Assembly: GCA_027493945.1 (NCBI GenBank)
Contig: JAOSJU010000001.1
Location: 2,170,001-2,234,000, forward strand
Source of the DNA: Burkholderiaceae bacterium
GTDB taxonomy: Bacteria; Pseudomonadota; Gammaproteobacteria; Burkholderiales; Burkholderiaceae_E
Direction of reading: 5' to 3'
Length of the DNA: 64,000 nt
Position numbers and translations under genes: made by a program. Positions 56,882 to 64,000 of this stretch are shown here, in pieces. Below the pieces are notes generated by a model. It was not told where the DNA came from, made no database searches, and worked only from the letters and a program-made list of their open reading frames with translations. Each line of letters opens with the position of its first letter. Positions within the stretch are counted from its first letter, which is position 1.

Positions 56882-56978
56882 GCATAACGTTGGAGCTCAG
56901 CGGCGGCTGACGCCGGCGGGTGCCTGCGGTAGAGGGCGCACGCCGGGGTCAGGCGTCCGCTGGAGCAACCGGTTAGGC
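56882..56978 (-). other. attC site 9
   Basis: GCATAACGTTGGAGCTCAGC opens and GGAGCAACCGGTTAGGC closes; 97 bp. Arms GACGCCGGCGG and CGCCGGGGTC pair. Confidence 0.88.
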
Positions 56979-57284
56979 ATCAGCGCTGCTTCGTGCACGC
57001 TTTCGAGGCGTCTTGATGCGTGGCGTAGCCAGCTCTTCGCGTACAACTTGCCGAACCGCAGCGAGCATGGAGCGCTGCTGAATGTACGCGACCAATGCGT
57101 CATTGATCATGGTCTGGTAATTCCCGCCACCCGCCTCGTCCGCTGCGCCACGGAAATAGTCCACGACCTTGGTATCCAGACGGATGGACAGCTTCGTCTT
57201 GCCGGATTCGGGCGGCACGACTCGCCCGCGTCGCGCCCGCGAGAAGTCGATATCCCGAACTGCCTCAGCGGCTACCTTTTTCAT
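56973..57284 (-). CDS. brnA: BrnA-type antitoxin
   Basis: A 103-residue CopG-like antitoxin: IDFSRARRGRVVPPESGKTK, LSIRLDTKVVDYFRGAADEA, GGGNYQTMINDALVAYIQQR. N-terminal DFSRARRG is the BrnA motif. Overlaps the toxin by 20 bases; stop within attC 9. Intact. Confidence 0.9.
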   Translation of the reverse strand: MKKVAAEAVRDIDFSRARRGRVVPPESGKTKLSIRLDTKVVDYFRGAADEAGGGNYQTMINDALVAYIQQRSMLAAVRQVVREELATPRIKTPRKRARSSADA

Positions 57285-57543
57285 ACTGCTCTCTCTGACG
57301 CTTGTTCGCCTTCCAGGCCGAAATGATCCGGTAAGCATCCGGCTCTCGATGGGTATAGACGACCACCAGGAGCGCGCCTTCTGCGCTCATGCCCAGCGAC
57401 ACGAAACGTTGTTCTCCGGCGACGTCAGGATCCTCGCGTGTCAAGGCATTGTCGTCCTGCAAAACCGTCGCCGCCTCGGAGAATCGGACCTTGTGGGCCA
57501 CCAGGTTGGCCGCTGCCTTCCCGGGATCCCATTCGAATCGCAT
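57265..57543 (-). CDS. brnT: BrnT-type toxin
   Basis: A 92-residue BrnT: MRFEWDPGKAAANLVAHKVR, FSEAATVLQDDNALTREDPD, RFVSLGMSAEGALLVVVYTH and REPDAYRIISAWKANKRQRE. All family features (FEWDPxKA, ISAxKA-ExxxYE end) are present. Toxin-first order. Confidence 0.92.
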   Translation of the reverse strand: MRFEWDPGKAAANLVAHKVRFSEAATVLQDDNALTREDPDVAGEQRFVSLGMSAEGALLVVVYTHREPDAYRIISAWKANKRQREQYEKGSR

Positions 57544-57592
57544 CGAGCTAGCGTATGGACAATTGTCGTCCGAGTCAAGTCGGGATTCTGAT

Positions 57593-57656
57593 GTCTAACG
57601 TCCGAGCTAACCGGCGGCCCGCTTGCGGGCCGTCCGCGTTGAGCGACCAGTTAGAG
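57593..57656 (-). other. attC site 10
   Basis: GTCTAACGTCCGAGCTAACC opens and GAGCGACCAGTTAGAG closes; 64 bp. GGCGGCCCGC and GCGGGCCGTCC form a perfect inner stem. The antitoxin gene runs through the site and stops at its left part. Confidence 0.85.
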
Positions 57657-57888
57657 CGTCAGCGTGCGCTTCTACGTAAGCGTCCAGCAGCCTTCTGATC
57701 ATTCGCTGATACTGCGTGTCGCTCTCCGCGGCCTTGCCCTTGAAGAAATCTACGCTGCGTTTGCTCAGAGTAATCGTGATCTTCACGTCCTCTTCACGAA
57801 AGGCAAGATCCTCGGGCGATGGCAAGAAGTCTCGAATGACCTTCGGATCTCCGATAGGCTCATCGCTGTATCTGATTTTCCCGCTCAT
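57607..57888 (-). CDS. BrnA-type antitoxin
   Basis: A 93-residue antitoxin: RYSDEPIGDPKVIRDFLPSP, DVKITITLSKRSVDFFKGKA and ESDTQYQRMIRRLLDAYVEA. The RHH fold is CopG-like and fits the BrnA role. The last 15 residues are encoded by attC 10 itself (GRSTRTARKRAAG), an example of an attC-encoded tail. Confidence 0.85.
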   Translation of the reverse strand: MSGKIRYSDEPIGDPKVIRDFLPSPEDLAFREEDVKITITLSKRSVDFFKGKAAESDTQYQRMIRRLLDAYVEAHADALTGRSTRTARKRAAG

Positions 57889-58150
57889 AGATGACCTTTC
57901 CCTTGCGCCAATATCCAGCGCCGATGATCCTTATGACGTTCGCCCTCCAGGTAAAGCGAACCGTCAGTACGCCGTCATCAACAACGCCGAAGCAGAAGTA
58001 GCGCTTCTCGCTTTGGCTATGCGCGGTGTCCTCGGCGATGACACGCTTCGGATCCCCGAACGCACGTTGAGCCTCGTTGAACGAAACCCCGTGCTTCTCG
58101 ACGTTCTCCCTGTTCGTCCGAACGTCCCAGTCGAACGTGGCTTTGCTCAT
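57860..58150 (-). CDS. brnT: BrnT-type toxin
   Basis: A 96-residue BrnT: FDWDVRTNRENVEKHGVSFN, EAQRAFGDPKRVIAEDTAHS, EKRYFCFGVVDDGVLTVRFT and IRIIGAGYWRKGKVIYERE. It overlaps its antitoxin by 29 bases. Confidence 0.9.
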   Translation of the reverse strand: MSKATFDWDVRTNRENVEKHGVSFNEAQRAFGDPKRVIAEDTAHSQSEKRYFCFGVVDDGVLTVRFTWRANVIRIIGAGYWRKGKVIYERENQIQR

Positions 58151-58205
58151 GCACTACGATAGCATAGGTATGGCGTTTTTGCCATACACTCTTATGGCCT
58201 CTGCG

Positions 58206-58271
58206 CTCTAACGTCGGCGCTGAGCGGCGGCGCGCCGCAGGTGCGCTGTCCGCTTGAGCAACCTGTTATGC
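58206..58271 (-). other. attC site 11
   Basis: CTCTAACGTCGGCGCTGAGC opens and TTGAGCAACCTGTTATGC closes; 66 bp. Very similar to attC 8. The antitoxin TAA lies in the closing box. Confidence 0.87.
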
Positions 58272-58542
58272 CGATGCGTCACGGAATGCTCTCAACACCG
58301 CATTGATCCGCGTCTGGTACCCCGGTCCTTGCGCCTTGAACCACTCGATCACGTCCTCGTCCAATCGGAGCGAGATCAAAGTCTTCGAGGGAGCAGGCTT
58401 CAAGCCGCGACGAACGATGCCGCGTACCACCTTTCCAAGGTCTGCCTCGGGATGCTCCGTCGTTGGCTTTGCCTTGTCCGGAAGGATCGAACAGGCGAGA
58501 CCAATCAGTCTCTGACTTCTTCGAAGTACCGCTGCGCTTCAC
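58266..58542 (-). CDS. brnA: BrnA-type antitoxin (one frameshift)
   Basis: From GTG 58542: KRSGTSKKSETDWSRLFDP, the BrnA N-terminus. Then, one frame over, DKAKPTTEHPEADLGKVVRG, IVRRGLKPAPSKTLISLRLD and DEDVIEWFKAQGPGYQTRIN to AFRDASA and a TAA in attC 11. The break is near 58485 (CCTTCCGG with one base too many). The partner toxin is intact, which argues for a sequence error. Confidence 0.82.
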
Positions 58543-58780
58543 GCCTTGTCGCTTTGCGGAAGGAGATGATGTGGATTTCATGCTCGGTCTCGGTGTGAAC
58601 AATCGACACCGGCACCCCTGCCAAGAGTCCCAGCGTGACGAAACGACGCTCACCGTACTCGAACCGATCGGCTTCGCACGTGAAGGTCAGTCCCTCGAAG
58701 ACGCTCTCGGCATCGACGAAGTCCAAGCCATGCTCGCGCACGTTACTCGCACGCTTCGGTTCGTGCCAGGTGAACTCCAT
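58505..58780 (-). CDS. brnT: BrnT-type toxin
   Basis: A 91-residue BrnT: EFTWHEPKRASNVREHGLDF, VDAESVFEGLTFTCEADRFE, RRFVTLGLLAGVPVSIVHTE and HEIHIISFRKATRREAQRYF. Overlaps the antitoxin by 38 bases. A TACATTCTGTAGC dyad upstream, near 58793, may be its operator. Confidence 0.92.
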   Translation of the reverse strand: MEFTWHEPKRASNVREHGLDFVDAESVFEGLTFTCEADRFEYGERRFVTLGLLAGVPVSIVHTETEHEIHIISFRKATRREAQRYFEEVRD

Positions 58781-58833
58781 CTCGCATTGTAGCTACATTC
58801 TGTAGCTCGCACAAGAGGCTGCCAACTTCAGCG

Positions 58834-58890
58834 GCATAACGTTTGACTTAAGCGGCGCCGTCAGGCGTCCGCTTGAAGGAGGGGTTAGGC
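58834..58890 (-). other. attC site 12
   Basis: GCATAACGTTTGACTTAAGC opens and GAAGGAGGGGTTAGGC closes; 57 bp, the shortest site. GGCGCCGTCAGGCGTCC forms the inner hairpin. Confidence 0.87.
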
Positions 58891-58905
58891 CTCAGCTCAC
58901 CGCCT

Positions 58906-60249
58906 TCAATCCTCGTCGGCATGAAGAAGAGGGCGATGAAATTTTGACGGGAACTTATAGTCTTTCAGATAGAACCGGTGGCCGGAGAACTCGGCATTCT
59001 CATCTAGCCAAGCCCACCCGTTTAGCTTGGTCTTGAGTGCGCCGTACTGTGCAGCACGAGCAATGTCAGCCATGACATCGCGAAGGAAAACTCGGTACCG
59101 TCGAGTCAGAAAGTATTGGCGATACAAGGCTGAGGATATCGGAAGCTTGATTCCCGTATCGTCGCCTTCGATCGAGATTCCCGTAACGGTTGTCGGCGGT
59201 TTAAGTCGAAGAAATCGCTGCTCGATTCCTAGCTCGGCCGCCAAGGCTTTGCCGATGTTCTCCATATCGTTGAGCAAATGAGCACGCCTTCTATGGTCGC
59301 CTTGCTCCGCGTCGCGGCTGATCTCGGAGAGTAGTTCGCGGATGGCGGTAACGTGTTGATCGCGGCGAAGCTGCGTCACGACCTGAATGAAATCATCGGG
59401 GTTTGAACTTTCGCGCACTATGGCCGGAAGCAAATTGGGCGTGTTGAATTCGAAGGTATTCGGATGGGCGCCGAGACGGCGCAGCCCATCCTGCAATCGG
59501 TACTTGAATTGCGCCAAGCCCTCGGAAAATGCGTCACGAAAGTTACCGGCAGATCCTTCTGAGAACTTCACCCTGCTCATGAAATCGTTCGCAAAGAACT
59601 CGCGCAACGGATGTGGTGAGTAGGTCAAGTCGTGGCGGGCGCCGTACGCTTGGTACCAGATGTATTGGTGACCGAGCCATCCCATCACACTGAGCATTCG
59701 CTGAACGTGGCGTGATAGCTTCTCCCAAGCCACTTCTTGGCCATTCTTGGCGACAATCCGCAGCCGCTGGCCCAGTTCATCATCCTTGGGGCTTGCCAAG
59801 AGCGCTTCGATGAGCGGACTCTCCTTCCCGATTCCATGAGCGCGAAAGACCAAGAAGAATGCGGAGCTTGAATGCTCCCAGATGAACGTGCTGAATGCCT
59901 CGACCTGCTGTAGATACTTGTTGAACAGCGCTTTGTCAGAGCCTTCCGAGAAGGCCTCGGTCCACGGGCCTATCAGGCTACTGGCGACCTCGTTGAGTGA
60001 CTGATCGACAGGGGCATCAACGGGCGCGAACTCAACGTTGAACGAGGCCAACAAGGCTTTTCTAGCCGGGGTGAACTGCTCTTTGTAGTTGTCGGGAACG
60101 ATGACTCGCTCGGAGAAAAGGATCGCTTCTACAAATCGATCTAAGGCTGCTTGCTCGATATCGAGTAAGGCGGCGTCGCGAGTCTTTGCTTTGCCCAGCG
60201 CGCGTTGCACGCTGGAAACCGTGGCGTTGTCGATTAGTGCGATGGGCAT
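58906..60249 (-). CDS. Large cassette protein of unknown function (447 aa)
   Basis: The largest cassette gene. From ATG 60249: MPIALIDNATVSSVQRALG, AALDRFVEAILFSERVIVPD, then a long helical protein with MLSVMGWLGHQYIWYQAYGA, FRDAFSEGLAQFKYRLQDGL, LRRDQHVTAIRELLSEISRD and YRQYFLTRRYRVFLRDVMAD. No transmembrane helix, no Walker motif and no zinc site seen. The start (ALIDN then LFSERVIVPDNYK) is faintly like a PIN-type nuclease strand pattern, but that is weak inference. It is a one-gene cassette between attC 12 and attC 13, with lower GC than the backbone. An antiphage or stress role is possible because such cassettes often carry them; nothing here proves it. Confidence 0.75.
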   Translation of the reverse strand: MPIALIDNATVSSVQRALGKAKTRDAALLDIEQAALDRFVEAILFSERVIVPDNYKEQFTPARKALLASFNVEFAPVDAPVDQSLNEVASSLIGPWTEAFSEGSDKALFNKYLQQVEAFSTFIWEHSSSAFFLVFRAHGIGKESPLIEALLASPKDDELGQRLRIVAKNGQEVAWEKLSRHVQRMLSVMGWLGHQYIWYQAYGARHDLTYSPHPLREFFANDFMSRVKFSEGSAGNFRDAFSEGLAQFKYRLQDGLRRLGAHPNTFEFNTPNLLPAIVRESSNPDDFIQVVTQLRRDQHVTAIRELLSEISRDAEQGDHRRRAHLLNDMENIGKALAAELGIEQRFLRLKPPTTVTGISIEGDDTGIKLPISSALYRQYFLTRRYRVFLRDVMADIARAAQYGALKTKLNGWAWLDENAEFSGHRFYLKDYKFPSKFHRPLLHADED

Positions 60250-60266
60250 ACGACGTGAATTCTGAG

Positions 60267-60395
60267 GTCTAACGTTCGAGCTGAGCCGCCCGCGGAGGCA
60301 GGTGCCGCTTGGCCGTGGAAGGACAATGACCACGATGGCTTGGAGCGGCCAAGCGGCGCCTGCCGTAGCGGGTCGGCTCGAGCGACGGGTTAGAC
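60267..60395 (-). other. attC site 13
   Basis: GTCTAACGTTCGAGCTGAGC opens and GCTCGAGCGACGGGTTAGAC closes; 129 bp, the longest. Inner arms GGCAGGTGCCGCTTGGCC and GGCCAAGCGGCGCCTGCC pair almost perfectly, so the site can fold fully. Confidence 0.88.
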
Positions 60396-60510
60396 CTCAT
60401 TTCGCGCGGTTCGTACGAGGGTCTTGAAATCAGACTCGCGGATGATTCTGATTCGACGGCCCTCAGCCACTAGCTGTTCCGCCTTCCTGCGTATTTCGGC
60501 GAACGTGACC
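60390..60510 (-). pseudogene. Cassette gene cut by an insertion element
   Basis: A frame ending in attC 13 reads TFAEIRRKAEQLVAEGRRIR then IIRESDFKTLVRTARNEV and a TAA. It lacks a start: to the right the sequence becomes the terminal repeats of an IS21-type element. The fragment looks like the C-terminal half of a small cassette protein, possibly an antitoxin. Confidence 0.55.
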
Positions 60511-60600
60511 GATCGTTTCGGTCGATCGTGACCGCGCATCACGAAGCAACGTGACCGTGCGTTTCGGCATCGTGACCGCGGGTTTCGGCGATCGTGACCG
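60493..60600. repeat. Multiple terminal repeats of an IS21-type element
   Basis: Four copies of a TTTCGGnnATCGTGACCG-like unit (at 60493, 60515, 60561 and 60582) on the plus strand. Repeats of this kind near the element end bind the IS21 transposase. They mark the boundary between the last cassette and the IS. Confidence 0.7.
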
Positions 60601-61363
60601 GCGAAGCGGCGACGGCATTGCGCAGGCTTGCAGTGTATCGGGTTGGACGGGGGCAGGACATCGAGGCCTCCTGGGTGTGGATCGGCGAACGCAGGCCAGT
60701 GGCCTGCGCCCGGGCCCGGGCAGCGGGCTTGCGGGTCGCACCGGTGCGGCGCGACTCGCCCTCGAGGATGAAGCGATGAACGCGCTGCATCAGCCGATCG
60801 AGGATCGCATCGGCGATGGTGGCGTCGCCGATCCAGCCGTGCCAATGCTCCACGGGCAACTGGTGGGCGATGATCGTCGCCCGGTGGCCGGCCCGGTCGT
60901 CGATGATCTCGAGCAGGTCGTTGCGCGTCGTCGCATCGATGTTGCCGGTGCCCCAGTCGTCGAGGATCAGCACGTCGGTGCGGGCGAGCTGCGCGAGCCA
61001 CTTGCCGAAGCCCCCGGCGCCGTGCAGCACGCGCAGCTCCTCGGGCAGGCGCGGTGCGCGCAGGTACAGCGCGCTGTGCCCGCGCCGGCAGGCGTACTGC
61101 GCAAGCGCGCAGGCCAGCCACGTCTTGCCCAGGCCCGTGGCGCCGCCGAACAGGACCGTGTCGCCGCGCTCGACCCAACCCGAGAGCGCCAGACTCGTGA
61201 GCGTCTTGCGATCGATGCCGCGCACCTCGCCGAACGCGGCGTCCTCGACGGTGGCGTTGGGGTACTTCAGCTGCGCGCGCTGCAGCAGCCGCGCACGCTT
61301 GCGATCGCTGCGTGCGTTGAGCTCGCGATCCACGAGCAGGGCGAGCCGCTCCTCGAAGCTCAT
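60539..61363 (-). CDS. istB: IS21-family helper ATPase IstB (IstA missing)
   Basis: AAA+ helper of IS21 transposition, 274 residues from ATG 61363. Walker A is FGGATGLGKTWLACALAQYA, Walker B is DVLILDDWGTGNI; IIIAHQLPVEHWHGWIGDA matches IstB in the form TIIAHQLPVEHW. The C-terminal about 50 residues are unlike the family and encode the terminal-repeat region (ETRGHDAETHGHVAS). The transposase gene istA, normally upstream, is absent: the sequence changes to an IS66 element near 61400. The IS21 copy is therefore a remnant that cannot transpose by itself. Confidence 0.88.
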   Translation of the reverse strand: MSFEERLALLVDRELNARSDRKRARLLQRAQLKYPNATVEDAAFGEVRGIDRKTLTSLALSGWVERGDTVLFGGATGLGKTWLACALAQYACRRGHSALYLRAPRLPEELRVLHGAGGFGKWLAQLARTDVLILDDWGTGNIDATTRNDLLEIIDDRAGHRATIIAHQLPVEHWHGWIGDATIADAILDRLMQRVHRFILEGESRRTGATRKPAARARAQATGLRSPIHTQEASMSCPRPTRYTASLRNAVAASPVTIAETRGHDAETHGHVAS

Positions 61364-61457
61364 GGCGAGGTAACTGTCCGAGAGTCCCCGTTCTATCGCG
61401 CCGTCGTCATTTCGACGATCCTTGCACGCAAGATGGACGAAGCGAGGATGCGCACCG

Positions 61458-61923
61458 ATGGGAGAAGCAACCGAGATAGTCGAGCCGGCGCCGGCCGAGA
61501 CGCCGCCGCCGCGAAGGCGGATCGATTGGCGAACGGGCAAGCAGACGCTGTGTCATCCGCGCTCGTTCTGGGAGGAGCACGAACGTCGACGCGCTGCGAG
61601 CGGGCTGTCGATTTCGCAGTACTGCGAGCAGCACGGCTTGGCGCTGTCGACGCTGCGGCGCTGGAGTGCGCGGCTTCAAGGACGAGGTGCCGGGCGCACG
61701 GCGAGTTCGCCGCGTGAGGCGAAGGCGCCCGGAGAGTTCGGCGGGCTTTCTGCCGGTGCCGATCGTGCCCGCGCCGAACGATTCCGGCAGTAGTGTGAAC
61801 GCGCATGATGCGTGCCCTCGAATCGAGGTGCTCACGCGAAGCGGCGCTCGCGTTCGCCTGTTCGGTGAGACGGCCGAGCGCGTGATGCAGGTCGTGATGT
61901 CAGAGCTCGCCGGGCAGCGATGA
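61458..61923 (+). CDS. tnpA: IS66-family accessory protein TnpA (one frameshift)
   Basis: Accessory HTH protein of an IS66-type element, about 154 residues. FWEEHERRRAASGLSISQYC and EQHGLALSTLRRWSARLQ are the HTH. The frame changes near 61680 (CTTCAAGGACG for CTTCAGGACG) and continues FLPVPIVPAPND, EVLTRSGARVRLFGETAERV to 61923. The stop overlaps tnpB (ATGA). Confidence 0.82.
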
Positions 61924-62267
61924 TCCTGTCGTCGGCGATTCGCGCCTACGTGTGCTCCGAGCCGATCGACATGCGCAAGTCGATCGACGGACTGGCAGCG
62001 CTCGTGCGGCCGATGCTCGGGTGCGACCCGTTCTCCGGCCAGGTGTTCGTGTTCATCGGGCGGCGGCGCGACCGCGTCAAGTGCCTGCTGTGGGATCGCA
62101 CCGGGTTCTGGTGCCTGTACAAGCGCATCGAACGCGGCCGTCTTCCCGATCCGCAGGCGATCGCTCTTCGCGGCATCGCGATGGGCGAGCTCAGCGCGTG
62201 GCTCGAAGGCATCGATACGCACCGCACTCGCACACTTGCAGAGGTGAAGGCGCGCCTTGTCGCATGA
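61920..62267 (+). CDS. tnpB: IS66 Orf2 family protein TnpB
   Basis: A 115-residue accessory protein: AYVCSEPIDMRKSIDGLAAL, GQVFVFIGRRRDRVKCLLWD and RTGFWCLYKRIERGRLPDP are the hallmark of IS66 Orf2. Needed for transposition of IS66 elements; biochemical role unknown. Intact. Confidence 0.95.
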   Translation: MILSSAIRAYVCSEPIDMRKSIDGLAALVRPMLGCDPFSGQVFVFIGRRRDRVKCLLWDRTGFWCLYKRIERGRLPDPQAIALRGIAMGELSAWLEGIDTHRTRTLAEVKARLVA

Positions 62268-62359
62268 AGGAGAACACGTACCTCGACGATCGTCATCGCA
62301 GTACAACGTGATGCGGTAAAGAGCTTCGTATTGCATGGAGGATGCGATACGATTCGGGC

Positions 62360-63929
62360 ATGCTTCTCGCGCTGCCCGATCGCTCCTCGCTGCCCGATGA
62401 TGTCGAGGCGTTGAAGGACCTGCTGATCGAGACGGTGCAACGCGCGCAGGTCGCAGCGCTCGATGCCAGAGGCGCGATCGAACGACTCGAGCTGCAACTG
62501 GTGACGCTGCGTCGCACGGTGTTCGGCGTACGCTCCGAGCGCATCGCGGGCCAGGCCGATCTGTTCGACGAGAAGGTCGCGCTGCCGCTACCCCCGGAGA
62601 ACAATCTCACCATCACCTACGAGCGTCGCCACCGCGGCGGTGGCCGGCCTGCGTTGCCGGAGAATCTGCCGCGCGTTCGCATCGAGTACGAACTCTCGGA
62701 AGTCGAGCGCGCGCAGTTCGCCCGCGTGCAGCCGATCGGCGAGGAGACGAGCGAGACGCTCGAATTCACCCCGGCACGCCTGGTCGTGCTCGAAGCACGC
62801 CCGGCTGAAGTACCGCTGCGAGGACTTCGAAGGCGCGAGCACCGTGCGCACGGCCACGGCGCACCCGTCGCCCCTGCCGCGATCCAACGCCGGACCGGGG
62901 CTGCTCGCGCACGTTCTCGTCTCCAAGTACGGCGACGGCCTGCCGCTGGCGCGCCAGGAGCGCATCTTCACCCGGCACGGCGCGGTGCTCTCGCGCAAGA
63001 CGCTGTGCGACTGGGTGCTGGCGGCCTGCGAGTTGCTCGGACGGCTGCGCGCACCGCTGCACCAGCACATCCTCGGGGCGCCCGTGGTGTTCAGCGACGA
63101 CACGACGCTCAAACTGCGTACCGAGGAGGTCCGGGGCCGCAGCGTGACGGCGCGCCTGTGGGGCTACGTCAGTGCAGGCTGGCAACGCAACGAATCGGAT
63201 GCCTGGGTCGACTACCCCAAGGCGGTGCTCTACGAGTTCACCGAGGATCGGCGCGGCGAGCATCCGCAGCGCTTTCTCGCCCGCTACCGCGGCTACCTGC
63301 AGGCCGACGACTACGCGGGCTACCACGGGTTGTTCCGCAGCAGGCGCGTCTATCACGCTGCATGCTGGGCGCATGCCCGGAGAGGGTTTTTCGACATCGC
63401 GCGCAAGGACGCAACGCCCGGACTGGCACAACAGGCGCTGGACTGGATCCGGCAGATCTACCGCGTCGAGCGCGAGATTCGAGGGCGTCCGCCCGACGAA
63501 CGACAACGCGAGCGTCAGCAACGCACCCGGCCGCTGCTGGATCGGTTCCGGCAGTGGCTCACCGGCATCGAGCGCGATCTGTTGCCCCGCGGGCCGATGG
63601 CGATCGCCGTGCGCTACGTGCTCTCGAACTGGCGCGCGCTGCTGCGTTTCACCCGCGTCGGAATGCTCGAGGCCGACTCCAACCTCGTCGAGCGTTGCAT
63701 GCGCCCGGTCGCGGTGGGTCGGAAGGCCTGGCTTTTTGCGGGATCGAAGCGCGGGGGCGAGGCGGCCGCAACGGCCCTGAGCCTGATCGAGAGTTGCAAG
63801 CTCAACGGTATCGATCCCTACGCGTACCTGCGCGACGTGCTGGCCCGCATCGGCGGGCATCGCACCGATCGGCTCGCGGAGCTGCTGCCGTTTCACTGGA
63901 CGCCGCTGCCTGCATCGCAGCCGGCGTAG
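62360..63929 (+). CDS. tnpC: IS66-family DDE transposase TnpC (one frameshift)
   Basis: Transposase of about 522 residues. The N-terminus has a leucine-zipper-like helix (ALDARGAIERLELQLVTLRR) and VFGVRSERIAGQADLF. The catalytic domain has the DDE residues in VVFSDDTTLKL, YLQADDYAGYHGL and DSNLVERCMRPVAVGRKAWL. The C-terminus is LNGIDPYAYLRDVLARI. The frame breaks near 62793, where GTGCTCGAAGCACGCC stands for GTGCTCGAGCACGCC. Removing an A restores VLEHARLKYRCEDFEG. This is the fifth copy of the same GCTCGAAGC insertion. Confidence 0.93.
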
Positions 63930-64000
63930 ACGCCGATGGTGCGCGCGCGGCGCAAGGGCGCGCCGAAGCCTTGGGTCGGCACGAAGATCTCGAGTACCAT

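Larger units (their letters stand above)
44141..60510 (-). other. Integron cassette array without a visible integrase (CALIN-like)
   Basis: About 16 kb of mostly lower-GC DNA in which small minus-strand genes end inside palindromic 57-129 bp sites bordered by RYYYAAC and GTTRRRY boxes. Read on the minus strand, the sites have the published attC polarity. Thirteen sites between 51570 and 60395 are clear; left of 51.5 kb they decay (50839, 49087, 45013, 44131). No integrase gene is present. The promoter-proximal end should lie to the right, where IS elements cut the first cassette. Extent to the left is inferred from the half site. Confidence 0.88.
61458..63929 (+). mobile_element. IS66-family insertion element (coding part)
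   Basis: Three genes in the fixed IS66 order tnpA-tnpB-tnpC on the plus strand. The element's left end cuts the IS21 remnant near 61400. The terminal inverted repeats were not identified; the right end lies in or beyond the last 71 bases, where no gene is seen. Confidence 0.85.

Noticed and set aside
51570..60395. The regularly spaced palindromes as a CRISPR array
   Set aside because: Spacing is 300-1400 bp with genes between, lengths vary from 57 to 129 bp, and sequence and polarity fit attC sites.
62360..63929. Programmed frameshifting as the explanation of the break in tnpC
   Set aside because: The break has the same GCTCGAAGC form as in topB and the LysM gene, no slippery sequence is present, and IS66 transposases are normally one frame.

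Overview
The window is very GC-rich chromosomal DNA from a betaproteobacterium, most likely order Burkholderiales. The block htpX-rsmB-DUF4390-NtrY/NtrX-like-trkA reading left, next to fmt-def, with a divergent LysM-dprA-topB block, is the arrangement known from that group. No rRNA, tRNA or CRISPR array was seen.

Layout. 1-1610: an IS110-family transposase cut by the window start, then a 263-bp element built of three pairs of perfect inverted repeats. 1613-17310: backbone genes (TRAP binding protein, trkA, a two-component pair, rsmB, htpX, fmt, def, LysM protein, dprA, topB). 17636-21247: a MarR-controlled 3-hydroxybenzoate/gentisate operon (6-hydroxylase, gentisate dioxygenase, fumarylpyruvate hydrolase). 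21329-26463: ChaC-like protein, HNH endonuclease, a small membrane protein, lipoprotein, thioredoxin-TPR protein, dienelactone hydrolase, acyl-CoA synthetase. 26502-35603: a complete MdtABC-type RND efflux operon with an outer-membrane channel. 35764-43895: metabolic and transport genes (metY, two LysE exporters, deaminase, MazG-like protein), several of them damaged, then a VapBC-type module.

44141-60510 is an integron cassette array without a visible integrase (CALIN-like). At least thirteen attC sites are recognisable between 51570 and 60395, and degenerate or half sites continue left to 44141. Every cassette gene reads on the minus strand, and the attC sites have the same polarity, so attI/intI should lie to the right. 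There a partial IS21-type element (istB only) and an IS66 element interrupt the first cassette. The attC-dense part is mainly toxin-antitoxin cassettes: four BrnTA, two HigBA, one HicAB, one RelE/HigA-like and one ParE-like. It also holds a 447-residue protein of unknown function, a LexA-like HTH protein and an alpha/beta hydrolase. The left part carries methyltransferases, a hemerythrin, a SnoaL protein, a leaderless sugar-binding protein and a run of gene fragments.

Two patterns run through the whole window. First, about 21 genes are interrupted by single-base indels, many at the same two sequence contexts: CCTGG read as CCGG, and GCTCGAGC read as GCTCGAAGC (or its complement). Housekeeping genes and two antitoxins with intact toxins are hit, so these look like systematic consensus errors at modified motifs, not true pseudogenes. 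Second, between 38.7 and 50.1 kb several genes are N-terminal and C-terminal pieces of different genes joined in the same orientation, or lack an internal block. This suggests repeated deletions or misassembly.
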